Shown one piece after another: positions 20,881 to 30,153 of a stretch of DNA of 64,000 nucleotides (positions are counted from its first letter, which is position 1; the number at the start of each line of letters is the position of its first letter). Source of the DNA: Neobacillus niacini (GTDB lineage: Bacteria > Bacillota > Bacilli > Bacillales > Cytobacillaceae); contig NZ_JAUSZN010000001.1 in assembly GCF_030817595.1 (NCBI RefSeq), positions 752,001-816,000 of the forward strand, given 5' to 3'. The notes under the pieces were generated by a model. The model was given only the letters and a program-made list of their open reading frames with translations, was not told where the DNA came from and did no database searches. The translations under genes and the position numbers were made by a program.

Positions 20881-20912
20881 AAGGTGAGCATAACACTATG
20901 CTTGCCTTTTTA
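20881..20912 (+). terminator. Terminator of the 44-aa frame
   Basis: AAGGTGAGCATA pairs with TATGCTTGCCTT (one mismatch) and is followed by T-rich sequence. Confidence 0.7.
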
Positions 20913-20934
20913 TATAGAAGGCTGTGTTAATTTG

Positions 20935-21128
20935 CCTGTTGATTTCCGCTCCACTAAGGAAAGCTTCTTCGAATAATCACCGCAGGGACAGGCGGTTTTT
21001 GCCTGTCACGAGGCACTTCGCTTCCCGCGGGCGTGCCGGGGAGCCTCCTCGGCGCTAAAGCGCCTGTGGGGTCTCCACAGCCCCGTACTCCCGCAGGAGT
21101 CTTCGTGCCTTCCGCTCCAATCAACAGG
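20935..21128. repeat. 194-bp GC-rich repeat element with 10-bp inverted ends
   Basis: The element is bounded by CCTGTTGATT and AATCAACAGG and is markedly more GC-rich than its surroundings. Inside are blocks such as CACCGCAGGGACAGG, CGCGGGCGTGCCGGGGAGCC, CCTCGGCGC and CCCGCAGGAGTC, with several nested dyads. I recognise these blocks as those of a repeat seen many times in Bacillus-related genomes, probably a non-autonomous (MITE/REP-like) element. The ends are extended by a further outer pair, GGCTGTG (20920) and CACAGCC (21154). No coding role. Confidence 0.75.
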
Positions 21129-21164
21129 GTGCAAAATCAACATTTAGCATTTGCACAGCCATAT

Positions 21165-21196
21165 AAAAAAAGTCCAGTATTGACTTGGACTTTTTT
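21165..21196. terminator. Terminator at the 3' end of the LbH gene
   Basis: AAAAAGTCCA / TGGACTTTTTT hairpin, usable on both strands, just beyond the stop of the minus-strand gene. Confidence 0.85.
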
Positions 21197-21205
21197 CCAT
21201 GCTCA

Positions 21206-21718
21206 TTATTTTAATATTTCTCTATATTCTTTACCTTTTTCTACATAGTTATCACTGGAATATTTGAGCATTTGCAGGTCTTTTTCTGTTAATTCACGGA
21301 CTACTTTCCCTGGTGAACCTAGAACTAAGGATCGTGGGGGGATCTTAATACCACCCGCTAAAAGTGTGTTCGCACCAATTATACATTCTTCTCCAACTTC
21401 GACATTGTCTAGTAAAGTCGACCCCATTCCAATAATTGAATTTCTGCCAATCTTACAGCCATGCAAAATAACATTGTGTCCAATGGTTACATCGTCTCCA
21501 ATTTCTACCGGAGAACCTTCATACAAATGAATCGTGGAGTTATCTTGAATACTACATCTTTTCCCAACCTTAATCGGGCCATCATCTCCACGCAGCACAG
21601 CATTAAACCAAACGGTCGATTCCTCTCCAATCGTAACATCTCCAATAATATAAGCACCAGGTGCGACAAATACACTTTCATGCACGTTAGGTGTGGTCCC
21701 TTTGTATGGAAAATTCAT
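21206..21718 (-). CDS. ytoA: Gamma-carbonic-anhydrase-family hexapeptide protein (YtoA-like)
   Basis: A 170-residue left-handed beta-helix protein of the gamma-carbonic anhydrase/PaaY/YrdA family. Hexapeptide repeats (VAPGAY, IIGDVT, IGEEST) run from residue 15, and the three expected zinc histidines appear in STIHLYEG and in IGHNVILHGCKIG. The C-terminal helix DLQMLKYSSDNYVEKGKEY is typical. A trimeric cytoplasmic zinc protein; carbonic anhydrase activity is not established for all members. The ATG has a GGGAGCG site. Name by resemblance to B. subtilis YtoA. Confidence 0.85.
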   Translation of the reverse strand: MNFPYKGTTPNVHESVFVAPGAYIIGDVTIGEESTVWFNAVLRGDDGPIKVGKRCSIQDNSTIHLYEGSPVEIGDDVTIGHNVILHGCKIGRNSIIGMGSTLLDNVEVGEECIIGANTLLAGGIKIPPRSLVLGSPGKVVRELTEKDLQMLKYSSDNYVEKGKEYREILK

Positions 21719-22179
21719 TGTTTTACTCGCTCCCTTATATTCAGAATTGTTTTACATTTCAGCAAAATTATACCATTACTATCAGAGGAACGAAAATTGT
21801 AGGATTGAAAAAGACTACTCAAAAACTAAAAACTGAGGAGATATTCCCTTAAGTAAGTATCAATACTACTAGGAAAAAATAATCATTTTAACAAAATAGA
21901 GAAAATTACCCCAACAAAAAGATTGATAAACTAGTATAAAAGGATTCGTGCGCCTCAAAAAAAGATTACTTGTCGACCTAAAATTGGACTATTTTTCCAT
22001 ATTTCCCAATAAATACTATTTTATCAATTTAGACTTACGCCAGTTTTTCAGACTATATTCGACACAAACAACACTCTCAAAACGTTATTTTTAAGATAGC
22101 ACCATGTTTATGACATAAAGAGTGCGAAGGAAGGAGGGCAGGAAACGAATAGTTACTACCATACTTAGGGGGTAATGGG
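21719..22179. other. Gene-free AT-rich gap before bacillopeptidase F
   Basis: No open frame with a ribosome binding site. The stretch must hold the promoters of the divergent ytoA-like and bpr genes, but no convincing sigma-A pair could be picked. The bpr leader ends with a purine-rich AAGGAAGGAGGG (22129-22140) that is too far from the ATG to serve it. Confidence 0.5.
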
Positions 22180-25100
22180 ATGAGAAGAAAGAAACACCGG
22201 TTGTTATCAGTGTTTTGTACCGCGATGCTAGTTTTGCCTATGCTCATACAGCCTCAAGTGAATGCAGCTGCTACAAAAGGAGTAAGTGTTTCAGCGAAAG
22301 ACAGCTTAACATCTCCAGCACAAAAGATCTCAAATAGTCTAGAGAAACAGTTTGATGAGAAAGAAAAAGTAACCTTTTTAATTAAGATGAAGGAGCAGGT
22401 AGATACGGCTAGCGTAGCAAAAGAGGCTGATAAAAAAGCAAGCGTAAATAAAGTAACACCTGCCAAAGCTAAATCATTAAAGCGTTCTTCGATCGTTTCT
22501 GAGCTAAAAGCAACAGCACAGGAAACTCAGTTCGAGCTGTTAGAATACCTCGAAAAACAAGTGGAAGCTGGACATGTAAAAGACGTTCATTCCTACTATG
22601 TAGTAAATGGAATTGCAGTAACAGCCACAAAAGAGGTAATGGAAAAGGTTGCAGCTTTCCAAGAAGTAGAAAAAATTCTTCCTAACGAAACAAGACAACT
22701 GTTCGTTCCAGAAACGGCTGAAGCGGTTGTAGAACCGAAAGCTGAGACAAATTCGATTGAGTGGAATATTGATCGTGTTGGTGCACCTGCAGTTTGGGAA
22801 ATGGGGATCGATGGAAGTGGTATTACCGTCGCGTCTATTGATACAGGTGTTCAGTGGAACCATCCTGCATTACAAACAAAATATCGTGGTTATGATGAAG
22901 GAACAGGTCAAGTAACACACGAAAACAACTGGTTTGACGCTGTTGGCGGGCAATCTGCACCATATGATGATATCGGACATGGAACACATGTTACGGGTAC
23001 AATGGTCGGATCTGAACCAAATGGTTCAAATGCCATTGGTGTTGCTCCTGGTGCAAAATGGATTGCAGTTAAAGCATTTTCAGCAGCGGGTGGTACCGAC
23101 GCGGATTTATTAGAAGCTGGTGAATGGATAATTGCGCCAAATGGAAATCCGGATTTAGCACCAGATGTCGTTAATAACTCATGGGGTGGAGGCGCAGGTT
23201 TAGATGAGTGGTATCGCCCTATGGTTCAAGCATGGAGAGCAGCAGAAATCTTCCCAGAATTCTCAGCTGGTAACACAACATTAACCAATCCAGGCGGACC
23301 TGGTTCCGTTGCAAACCCTGCAAACTACCCTGAATCAGTCGCTACAGGTGCAACAGATATTAATAATTTACTAGGAAGTTTTTCCTTATTAGGACCATCT
23401 CCATATCAAGAAATTAAACCGGAGCTAACTGCACCAGGCGTTAACATTCGTTCTTCCGTTCCCGGAAGCAGTTATGAAGGTGGATGGAATGGAACATCGA
23501 TGGCTGGACCTCACGTAGCAGCAGCGATTGCCTTATTGCTGCAAGCGAATTCAAGTTTAACCGTAAATGAGTTAGAAGAAATTTTAATGACCACTGCGGT
23601 TCCTTTAACAGATAATACCTATCCAGAATCTCCGAATAACGGTTATGGATCAGGTCTATTAAATGTATATGATGCCGTATCCTCTGTGATTTCGGGATTA
23701 GGAAAGCTGAAAGGACAGGTAACAAAAGAAGGAAACGACAGTGAAGCTCCCGTGTTAGAACATTCCCAACCTGCCACGGTTTTTGCAGGAATGCCACTAA
23801 CGTTACAAGCTTCAGCTGCCGACAATATCAGTGTAACAAATGTTGAAGTGGTATATCAATTAGAAGATGGAACATCGAATACAATTGCTGCGGAACGTAT
23901 CAGTGGGGATTATAAAAATGGAATCTATCAAGCTGCAATCCCTAGTGAGCATATTGCCGGTGAATCCTTCTCCTACACGATAAAAGTAACCGATTTCGGT
24001 GGTAATGAAACAATCAATCAATATTCTGTAGCAGTACTCCCAGGCATTACGGTAGGGTATGCACATGATTTTGAAAGCAATCCAGATGGCTGGACTACGT
24101 ATGGTGCATTAAATACGTGGGAATGGGGCGCACCAACAAGCGGACCAGGTGCTGCGTTCTCGAGTGAAAGGGTGTATGGAACAAACTTAGACGGTACGTA
24201 TGACAGCAGAGCCAATATGTCACTACAAATGCCGCCAATCGATTTACCAGAAGGAAGCAGTTACTTACAATTCAAACAATGGTACAATCTCGAAAGAAAC
24301 TATGATTATGGTCACGTCTATGTATCGACAGATAATGTAAACTGGGTTCAAAAGCTGCGGGTAAATAATTTATCCAATGGATGGATAGATGGTGAAGTGG
24401 ATCTAAGTGAATACGCCGGTCAACGTATCTATGTGGCATTTAACGTAACGACTGATGGCAGTGTGGTTAGAGATGGCTGGTATTTAGATGACGTACGGCT
24501 AACTGATACGGCACACACTGCACCACAACAGCTTGGTGTAGTTGCTGAAAAACAAGATTCATCAGAGAAGGATGGCTTGAAAGAAAAAGTCGATCCAAAT
24601 AAAATTACCATTCAATTCCCAGAGGTTTCTAAAGAAACCAGCAGTGAAAAGGCTGCTCCGTTTGTCCTCCCTATGCAGGCCCAGGTAACCGTTTTAGAAT
24701 CCGGACGATCTGTAAAAACAAATCCTGCAAACGGAAGCTTCGAAATGACACATGCTGCAGGTGAATTTACCGTTGTTGCTGAAAGTTACGGTTTCCGTTC
24801 AGAAACCCAAACCGTGAACATTGAGCAAGATGGTGAAGTTACAGCTAACTTTACCTTAGAAGAACTTCCAAAAGGTACAGTAACAGGAACTGTCATCAAT
24901 CAAGCAACAGGTGAGCCTGTATCCGGAGCAACTGTCTACTTGATTGAAGATGCAAACATTGCACCTGTTGCAACAGATGCTAGTGGTCACTATTCTTTAA
25001 CAGGCTATGAAGGGGATTATACATTAAAAATCATTGCCCCTCATTTCTATAGTCAAGAAGTGTCTGTTTCACTTCAAGGAACTATTGCACAAAACTTCGA

Positions 25101-26451
25101 ATTGAAGCCATTCATTGGGTACCCAAGTGAAATTGGCTATGATGACGGCACAGCTGAAAATGCACGAGCATTTTACGATGCAGGTAATGGATGGGCTGTA
25201 AAAATGTCCTTAGCACCTGGAAATGAAAAGGCACTCGTATCCGGAGGGTTATTCCGATTCTGGGATACAGAATGGCCTGTTCCAGGTGGTACCAATTTCA
25301 AAGTGGAAGTTTATGATGCTAGTGGTCCAGATGGAGCACCAGGTAAAAAACTTGCTGGCCCTATTGATGCAACTGCATTACGTAATGGTCAATGGACACA
25401 TGTAGATTTAAGCAGTCACGGCATCGTGGTCGAAGGAGATTTCTATCTTGTTTACATCCAAGCTGGAATCAACACCGCATCACCTGGACTTGCGACAGAT
25501 GAAGATGGTGAAAATGCATTAAGAAGCTGGCAATTAGTTGGCGGTGCTTGGTCACCATCACCTGAAGAAGAAGGAAACTACATGATTCGGGCCGTGGTTG
25601 ACTATGAAGTAACTGCACCAACGATCACATCTCCTGTGGATGGTTCCTTCACAAACGTTGGCACTGTGACCGTTGAAGGGAAAGCAGCACCAACCACAAA
25701 CGTTCACATTTATAATCAGGGAGAAGAAATTGGTACAGTCGAAACAGGTGATAATGGAACTTACGCTATTGATGTATCCCTTCACGAGGGAGAAAACAGT
25801 TTAACAGCCAAAGCTTCAACTGTACAGGGTATTACCGATCCATCAGCACCAGCTATGGTGGTTTACGACCCGACTGCACCAGAGTTAGCCATTACAAGCC
25901 CGACAGATGGCGGAAAAATAAAGAAAGAAACTGTTACTGTTACTGGTACAGTCGTTGATGATTATTTAAACTCTGTAACTGTTAATGGTACACCGGCAAA
26001 AGTCGAAAGTGGCACCTATTCCGCACGAGTTCTATTAGATGAAGGAACAAACAGTATTACAGTCACAGCAGAAGACCGCGCCGGTAATCGTACAGTGCAA
26101 ACCGTACAAATTGCTGTTGACTTTACTGCACCAGTGATTGCAGATGTTAAACCTTCTGAGGATAAGACATTGAAAAAAGGTGAAAGTGTAAAAATCGAGT
26201 TTACAAGTGAGCCTGGTTTAAAAACATCTTTTGTGATTCATATGCCTTTAACCAACCTTAATTCTGTACAAAATGCGACAGAACTGCCATTGATGGAGGT
26301 ATCACCGGGGTATTATGTTGGCTATTATACAGCCACAAAAGACATAACAGCCGACGGTGCGGTCATTGAAGTCAAAGCAGTAGATTCTTTTGGAAATGAA
26401 ACAAGAAAAACAGCAGCTGGAAAATTGTTTATAAACGTTAAGAAAAAGTAA
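22180..26451 (+). CDS. bpr: Bacillopeptidase F-like secreted subtilase, 1,423 aa
   Basis: A very large exported serine protease matching B. subtilis Bpr in length and layout. Signal peptide at residues 1-30, an I9-type propeptide (about 60-170), then the S8 catalytic domain with Asp in SIDTGVQWNHP (about 221), His in GHGTHVTG (about 266) and Ser in GTSMAGPHVA (about 438). Next come an Ig-like segment, an immune-inhibitor-A-like/MAM-type beta domain (about 625-770, HDFESNPDGW), a carboxypeptidase-regulatory-like repeat (TGTVINQATGEPVSGA), and two bacterial Ig-like repeats opening ITSPVDG and ITSPTDG. No LPxTG or lipobox, so it is probably released. GGGGGTAATGG precedes the ATG. Confidence 0.92.
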   Translation: MRRKKHRLLSVFCTAMLVLPMLIQPQVNAAATKGVSVSAKDSLTSPAQKISNSLEKQFDEKEKVTFLIKMKEQVDTASVAKEADKKASVNKVTPAKAKSLKRSSIVSELKATAQETQFELLEYLEKQVEAGHVKDVHSYYVVNGIAVTATKEVMEKVAAFQEVEKILPNETRQLFVPETAEAVVEPKAETNSIEWNIDRVGAPAVWEMGIDGSGITVASIDTGVQWNHPALQTKYRGYDEGTGQVTHENNWFDAVGGQSAPYDDIGHGTHVTGTMVGSEPNGSNAIGVAPGAKWIAVKAFSAAGGTDADLLEAGEWIIAPNGNPDLAPDVVNNSWGGGAGLDEWYRPMVQAWRAAEIFPEFSAGNTTLTNPGGPGSVANPANYPESVATGATDINNLLGSFSLLGPSPYQEIKPELTAPGVNIRSSVPGSSYEGGWNGTSMAGPHVAAAIALLLQANSSLTVNELEEILMTTAVPLTDNTYPESPNNGYGSGLLNVYDAVSSVISGLGKLKGQVTKEGNDSEAPVLEHSQPATVFAGMPLTLQASAADNISVTNVEVVYQLEDGTSNTIAAERISGDYKNGIYQAAIPSEHIAGESFSYTIKVTDFGGNETINQYSVAVLPGITVGYAHDFESNPDGWTTYGALNTWEWGAPTSGPGAAFSSERVYGTNLDGTYDSRANMSLQMPPIDLPEGSSYLQFKQWYNLERNYDYGHVYVSTDNVNWVQKLRVNNLSNGWIDGEVDLSEYAGQRIYVAFNVTTDGSVVRDGWYLDDVRLTDTAHTAPQQLGVVAEKQDSSEKDGLKEKVDPNKITIQFPEVSKETSSEKAAPFVLPMQAQVTVLESGRSVKTNPANGSFEMTHAAGEFTVVAESYGFRSETQTVNIEQDGEVTANFTLEELPKGTVTGTVINQATGEPVSGATVYLIEDANIAPVATDASGHYSLTGYEGDYTLKIIAPHFYSQEVSVSLQGTIAQNFELKPFIGYPSEIGYDDGTAENARAFYDAGNGWAVKMSLAPGNEKALVSGGLFRFWDTEWPVPGGTNFKVEVYDASGPDGAPGKKLAGPIDATALRNGQWTHVDLSSHGIVVEGDFYLVYIQAGINTASPGLATDEDGENALRSWQLVGGAWSPSPEEEGNYMIRAVVDYEVTAPTITSPVDGSFTNVGTVTVEGKAAPTTNVHIYNQGEEIGTVETGDNGTYAIDVSLHEGENSLTAKASTVQGITDPSAPAMVVYDPTAPELAITSPTDGGKIKKETVTVTGTVVDDYLNSVTVNGTPAKVESGTYSARVLLDEGTNSITVTAEDRAGNRTVQTVQIAVDFTAPVIADVKPSEDKTLKKGESVKIEFTSEPGLKTSFVIHMPLTNLNSVQNATELPLMEVSPGYYVGYYTATKDITADGAVIEVKAVDSFGNETRKTAAGKLFINVKKK

Positions 26452-26463
26452 TAAATAAAGAGG

Positions 26464-26497
26464 AGCACCTTCCAGCTAGTCTGGCAGGTGCTTTTTC
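26464..26497 (+). terminator. Terminator of bpr
   Basis: AGCACCT / AGGTGCT stem with inner CCAG/CTGG pairing and TTTTT, 12 bp after the stop. Confidence 0.85.
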
Positions 26498-26645
26498 TGT
26501 TAAAGAATATGTTGATTTTTCACCCGGAAATCCTTATGAAGGACTAATCTCATTGGGTACTCTCCTGATTTTTCTTTCATCAACCTTTTATACCGTTGTA
26601 CTAATAATCAACAATGAAATTTAACAAAGCTTTATATCAACAAAA

Positions 26646-26659
26646 TGTAAGCGCTTTTA
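26646..26659 (+). promoter_or_regulatory. Candidate CcpA cre site upstream of ilvA
   Basis: TGTAAGCGCTTTTA differs at one position from the cre consensus TGWAANCGNTNWCA. It lies 35 bp upstream of the ilvA -35 box, where CcpA activates the branched-chain genes in B. subtilis. Confidence 0.55.
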
Positions 26660-26693
26660 TAATTAACAAAATAATTAAAATAGTCAAAAAATA

Positions 26694-26722
26694 TTGACTC
26701 TGCCGCTTTACAGTGATAATCT
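26694..26722 (+). promoter_or_regulatory. Promoter of the T-box/ilvA unit
   Basis: TTGACT (26694-26699) and TAATCT (26717-26722) with a 17-bp spacer, about 20 bp before the T-box leader. Confidence 0.65.
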
Positions 26723-26740
26723 TATAAATAATTTAAAACG

Positions 26741-27006
26741 AATTGATGACGAGAACAGTAAGCTAAGCACCTTGTCCAAAGAGAGTCGACATTTGCTGGG
26801 AGTCGATGGCAGGGCTTTTCTGAAAATCATCTCCGAGATGTGCAGCTGAAAAGATTAAGTAAGCTACACCGGAATAATCCACCGTTACAGGGAACACGTA
26901 TCATCATGATACGTTTATCGAGAGCCACAGCCTGGTATTTTTTGCTGTGGAAGTAGGGTGGTATCGCGAGTTAAACTCGTCCCTATACACGGGGCGGGTT
27001 TTTTGT
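26741..27006 (+). promoter_or_regulatory. T-box leader controlling ilvA (probably tRNA-Ile)
   Basis: A complete T-box riboswitch. Stem I starts near GATGACGAGAACAGTAAG; the T-box proper AGGGTGGTATCGCGAG is at 26954-26969; the terminator pairs AACTCGTCCC (26974) with GGGGCGGGTT followed by T6 (to 27006). After the distal stem I loop the sequence GAAAATCATC offers ATC as the specifier codon (26826-26828), which fits isoleucine and the threonine deaminase downstream. Uncharged tRNA would pair with the GGTA-type bulge and prevent termination. Confidence 0.93.
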
Positions 27007-27077
27007 TGTTTTCAAATAAATATAAATGCCTTATAAGGGCGATTTAGTTGGATCAAAAAAAAGAGGAGGAAAGTGAA

Positions 27078-28349
27078 ATGAATCAACAAGTAGACCAAAA
27101 AGAAAAAACTGTACAGGTAGAGGATATCATTATTGCCAGCCACACCATCAAGGATGTGATTTCGCCAACTCCTCTGCAGTATAATCACTTATTATCTGAG
27201 CGATATGACTGTCATATTTATTTAAAAAGAGAGGACATGCAAAGTGTTCGTTCCTTTAAAATCCGTGGTGCTTATAATCGGATTAAAAAGCTAACAGCGG
27301 AAGAATTAGAGAATGGAATTATTTGTGCAAGCGCCGGAAATCACGCACAAGGGGTGGCCTATTCTTGCAATCATTTAAAAATTAACGGAAAAGTATTTAT
27401 GCCAAGTACGACTCCAAAACAAAAGGTAAATCAGGTGAAATTTTGGGGTAAGGAACATGTAGAGATTGTTTTAGTAGGGGATACCTTTGACGACGCATAT
27501 GAAAAAGCGATGGAATGCAGCAAAGTAGAAAATAGAACGTTTATCCATCCGTTTGATGACCGAGACGTGATTGCTGGTCAAGGTACGGTTGCAGTTGAGC
27601 TGCTGAATGATTGTCCTGAAAAAATTGATTACCTATTTGGTGCTATTGGTGGAGGCGGACTTCTTTCTGGAGTCGGTACTTATATGAAACATTTTTCACC
27701 AGAAACCCAATTAATTGGTGTAGAACCACAAGGAGCAGCCGGGATGAAGGAGTCTATTTTTAATGGAGAGGTTACCTCTCTGAAAGAAATTGACCCGTTT
27801 GTCGATGGAGCAGCAGTGAAAACCGTCGGTTCCATGACGTTTGAGATTTGTAAAGAAGTCGTTGATGATATTGTGGTAGTTCCAGAAGGAAAAGTCTGCA
27901 CCACACTATTAGCTCTCTACAATGAAAATGCGATTGTAGTTGAACCAACAGGTGCACTCTCCATTGCCGCACTTGATCAATTTACAGATGAAATTAAGGG
28001 CAAAACGGTGGTCTGTATTGTAAGCGGCGGAAACAACGATATCGGCCGGATGCAGGAAATCAAAGAACGCTCCAAGTTATATGAGGGGCTTCAGCATTAC
28101 TTTATTGTTCAATTTCCACAACGACCAGGAGCATTACGCGAATTTTTAGATGATGTCCTGGGGCCAAATGATGATATCAGCCATTTTGAATATACAAAAA
28201 AGAATAACCGTGAAACGGGACCAGCTTTAGTAGGAATTGAGTTGAAGTGCAAAGATGATTACTTTCCATTGATTGACCGTATTAAGACTAAAGGCTTTGT
28301 TTACCGTGAAGTAAATAAAGACAGCACCTTGTTCCAAATGCTAGTTTAG
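27078..28349 (+). CDS. ilvA: Threonine deaminase (threonine ammonia-lyase), biosynthetic
   Basis: A 423-residue PLP enzyme converting threonine to 2-oxobutyrate and ammonia, the first step of isoleucine synthesis. The ATG at 27078 follows GAGGAGGAAAG. The Schiff-base lysine is in SFKIRGAYNR (about residue 63), the PLP-phosphate loop is GGGGLLSG (about 187-194), and an ACT-like regulatory domain fills the last 90 residues (QHYFIVQFPQRPGALREFLD). Length equals B. subtilis IlvA. It stands alone under the T-box; the other ilv genes are not in the window. Confidence 0.95.
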   Translation: MNQQVDQKEKTVQVEDIIIASHTIKDVISPTPLQYNHLLSERYDCHIYLKREDMQSVRSFKIRGAYNRIKKLTAEELENGIICASAGNHAQGVAYSCNHLKINGKVFMPSTTPKQKVNQVKFWGKEHVEIVLVGDTFDDAYEKAMECSKVENRTFIHPFDDRDVIAGQGTVAVELLNDCPEKIDYLFGAIGGGGLLSGVGTYMKHFSPETQLIGVEPQGAAGMKESIFNGEVTSLKEIDPFVDGAAVKTVGSMTFEICKEVVDDIVVVPEGKVCTTLLALYNENAIVVEPTGALSIAALDQFTDEIKGKTVVCIVSGGNNDIGRMQEIKERSKLYEGLQHYFIVQFPQRPGALREFLDDVLGPNDDISHFEYTKKNNRETGPALVGIELKCKDDYFPLIDRIKTKGFVYREVNKDSTLFQMLV

Positions 28350-28356
28350 ATAAAAC

Positions 28357-28379
28357 AAAGAGACCAATTGGGCTCTTTT
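28357..28379 (+). terminator. Weak terminator after ilvA
   Basis: AAAGAGACC pairs with GGGCTCTTT across a short loop, followed by a few T. Confidence 0.5.
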
Positions 28380-28501
28380 CTATTTTTGACCGAAAATTGG
28401 GTGGGACGGTCAATTGGGTAACAATACTTCCGCTGAAATGGAATTTTCATTTATAATAGATTCAAGATTAAGATTACATTAAAGTACAAGGTGGGGGCTA
28501 C

Positions 28502-30094
28502 GTGTCGAAGACAATTTATACAAATGGTGTCATTTATACTCTTGATTCCAACCAGCCAGTGGTGGAGTCGGTGGTAACTGAGAATGGCAGGATTCTAGAT
28601 TTAGGTTCACATCACGAGATGAACTTACAATGGGGAAGAGCAGGGGCAAGAGTAATTGACCTGCAGGGGAAAATGGTTACTCCTGGACTAATTGACAGCC
28701 ACTTACACATGTCCGGAGTTGCATTTAATTTTTTAGACTTAGACTTAACAGGGGTAACCTCTAAATCCGAAATGCTCGATAAAATAAAGCAAAAAGCGGA
28801 TACCGTTGCTCCTGGTAAATGGCTGATTGGAATGGGCTGGGATGAGAATCTGTTTACAGAAGGAACGATTCCCACTATCGATGAACTAGATCACGTTGCA
28901 CCACATTGTCCGATTTACCTTAAAAGAATTTGCTATCATGCATTTTTAGTCAATAGTAAAGCACTTGAAATGAGCCACTATTATCCAACGATTGAAGTAC
29001 CGCAGGGTGGAAGGGTGGTTTTAGATCCGCAAACCAAAAGACCGACAGGACTGCTGTTGGAGTCGGCTTCCCAACTAGTTACTAAACATATTCCAGATAA
29101 AACATACGATGAGTTAAAAAATGGTTTGGGACAAGCAATGAAATTCGCTATTAAAAAAGGGTTAACCAGTGTACATACAAATGACCCGGCTTATTTAGGA
29201 GGATTGGAGCAAACGTATCGCATGTATGATGAGTTACTCAATCAAGAGCAAAACGGGTTACGCTGCAACCTTTTGATTGATTATCCATATCTGCCTGCAT
29301 TAAAGGAAAAAGGGAAGTTTGCTGGTTTTGGGAATGAGAAACTGCAAATCGGTGCTATCAAAATATTTGCAGATGGTGCATTTGGACGACGAACTGCATT
29401 GCTATCAGAGCCTTATCACGATGAACCTGGTCAATTTGGTGAAGCCATGCAAACGGAAGAAGTTCTTTTTAACATTGTAAAGGACGCACGGGCGCAATCC
29501 ATGCCAATAGCCGTTCATACGATAGGTGATCAGGCGCTGGAGAATGTTCTCAATATTTTAGATCAATTTCCAAAGGTGAATTATCGTGACCGGATTATCC
29601 ACACTTCATTAGTTAGGGAAGATTTAATAGCTCGATTAGCGGACCCAAGTATTGTAGCCGATATCCAACCTAGGTTTGTTGTTGGAGATTATCCATGGGT
29701 AATCGACCGGATTGGTAAAGAGCGGGAATCCTATTTGTATGCCTGGAAATCCCTACTCTCTAATGGAGTTATCTGTGCAGGCGGATCAGACGCACCTGTT
29801 GAACCAGTTGATCCATTGCTTGGTATTCATGCAGCTGTTACTCGAAGAACCCCCGGTAAGAATGAGGTCTGGAATGAGAGTCAGAAGATCTCGATGTTTG
29901 AGGCTGTTGAGCTTTTTACAGTGGGCGGGGCTTATGCAACAAACGAAGAAGCGATAAAAGGTACAATTTCAAGAGGGAAGTTAGCGGACATGACGGTGTA
30001 CTCTAAGAATCTCTTTGAATTGGACAATCCTGATGAACTATTAAATACAAATATTGAAATGACCATTATTGATGGGGAAATTCAAGAGGTTTAA
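28502..30094 (+). CDS. Amidohydrolase of the YtcJ/NfdA (Amidohydro_3) group
   Basis: A 530-residue metal-dependent hydrolase. The first metal motif is DSHLHMSG near residue 64; FADGAFGRRTALL (about 290) marks the carboxylated-lysine/metal region of the YtcJ group; HTIGDQALENVL (about 340) holds another metal His, and GGSDAPVEPVDP (about 425) the catalytic Asp. The final ISRGKLADMTVYSKNLF is the composite beta-sandwich typical of amidohydrolases. Substrate unknown, probably an amide or formamide. GTG start after GGTGGGGG. Cytoplasmic, single-gene unit. Confidence 0.85.
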   Translation: MSKTIYTNGVIYTLDSNQPVVESVVTENGRILDLGSHHEMNLQWGRAGARVIDLQGKMVTPGLIDSHLHMSGVAFNFLDLDLTGVTSKSEMLDKIKQKADTVAPGKWLIGMGWDENLFTEGTIPTIDELDHVAPHCPIYLKRICYHAFLVNSKALEMSHYYPTIEVPQGGRVVLDPQTKRPTGLLLESASQLVTKHIPDKTYDELKNGLGQAMKFAIKKGLTSVHTNDPAYLGGLEQTYRMYDELLNQEQNGLRCNLLIDYPYLPALKEKGKFAGFGNEKLQIGAIKIFADGAFGRRTALLSEPYHDEPGQFGEAMQTEEVLFNIVKDARAQSMPIAVHTIGDQALENVLNILDQFPKVNYRDRIIHTSLVREDLIARLADPSIVADIQPRFVVGDYPWVIDRIGKERESYLYAWKSLLSNGVICAGGSDAPVEPVDPLLGIHAAVTRRTPGKNEVWNESQKISMFEAVELFTVGGAYATNEEAIKGTISRGKLADMTVYSKNLFELDNPDELLNTNIEMTIIDGEIQEV

Positions 30095-30101
30095 AAAAAA
30101 T

Positions 30102-30140
30102 AAAAAACAATGGATCTCGTAAAGCGGGGTCCATTGTTTC
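30102..30140. terminator. Bidirectional terminator
   Basis: AAACAATGGATC / GGGTCCATTGTTT hairpin with A/T tails between the amidohydrolase and yyaC. Confidence 0.88.
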
Positions 30141-30153
30141 TTAAGCAAACATT

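Noticed and set aside
21033..21248. A 71-codon plus-strand frame starting MPGSLLGAKAPVG
   Set aside because: It is the usual spurious frame of the GC-rich repeat element and runs into the ytoA-side terminator.
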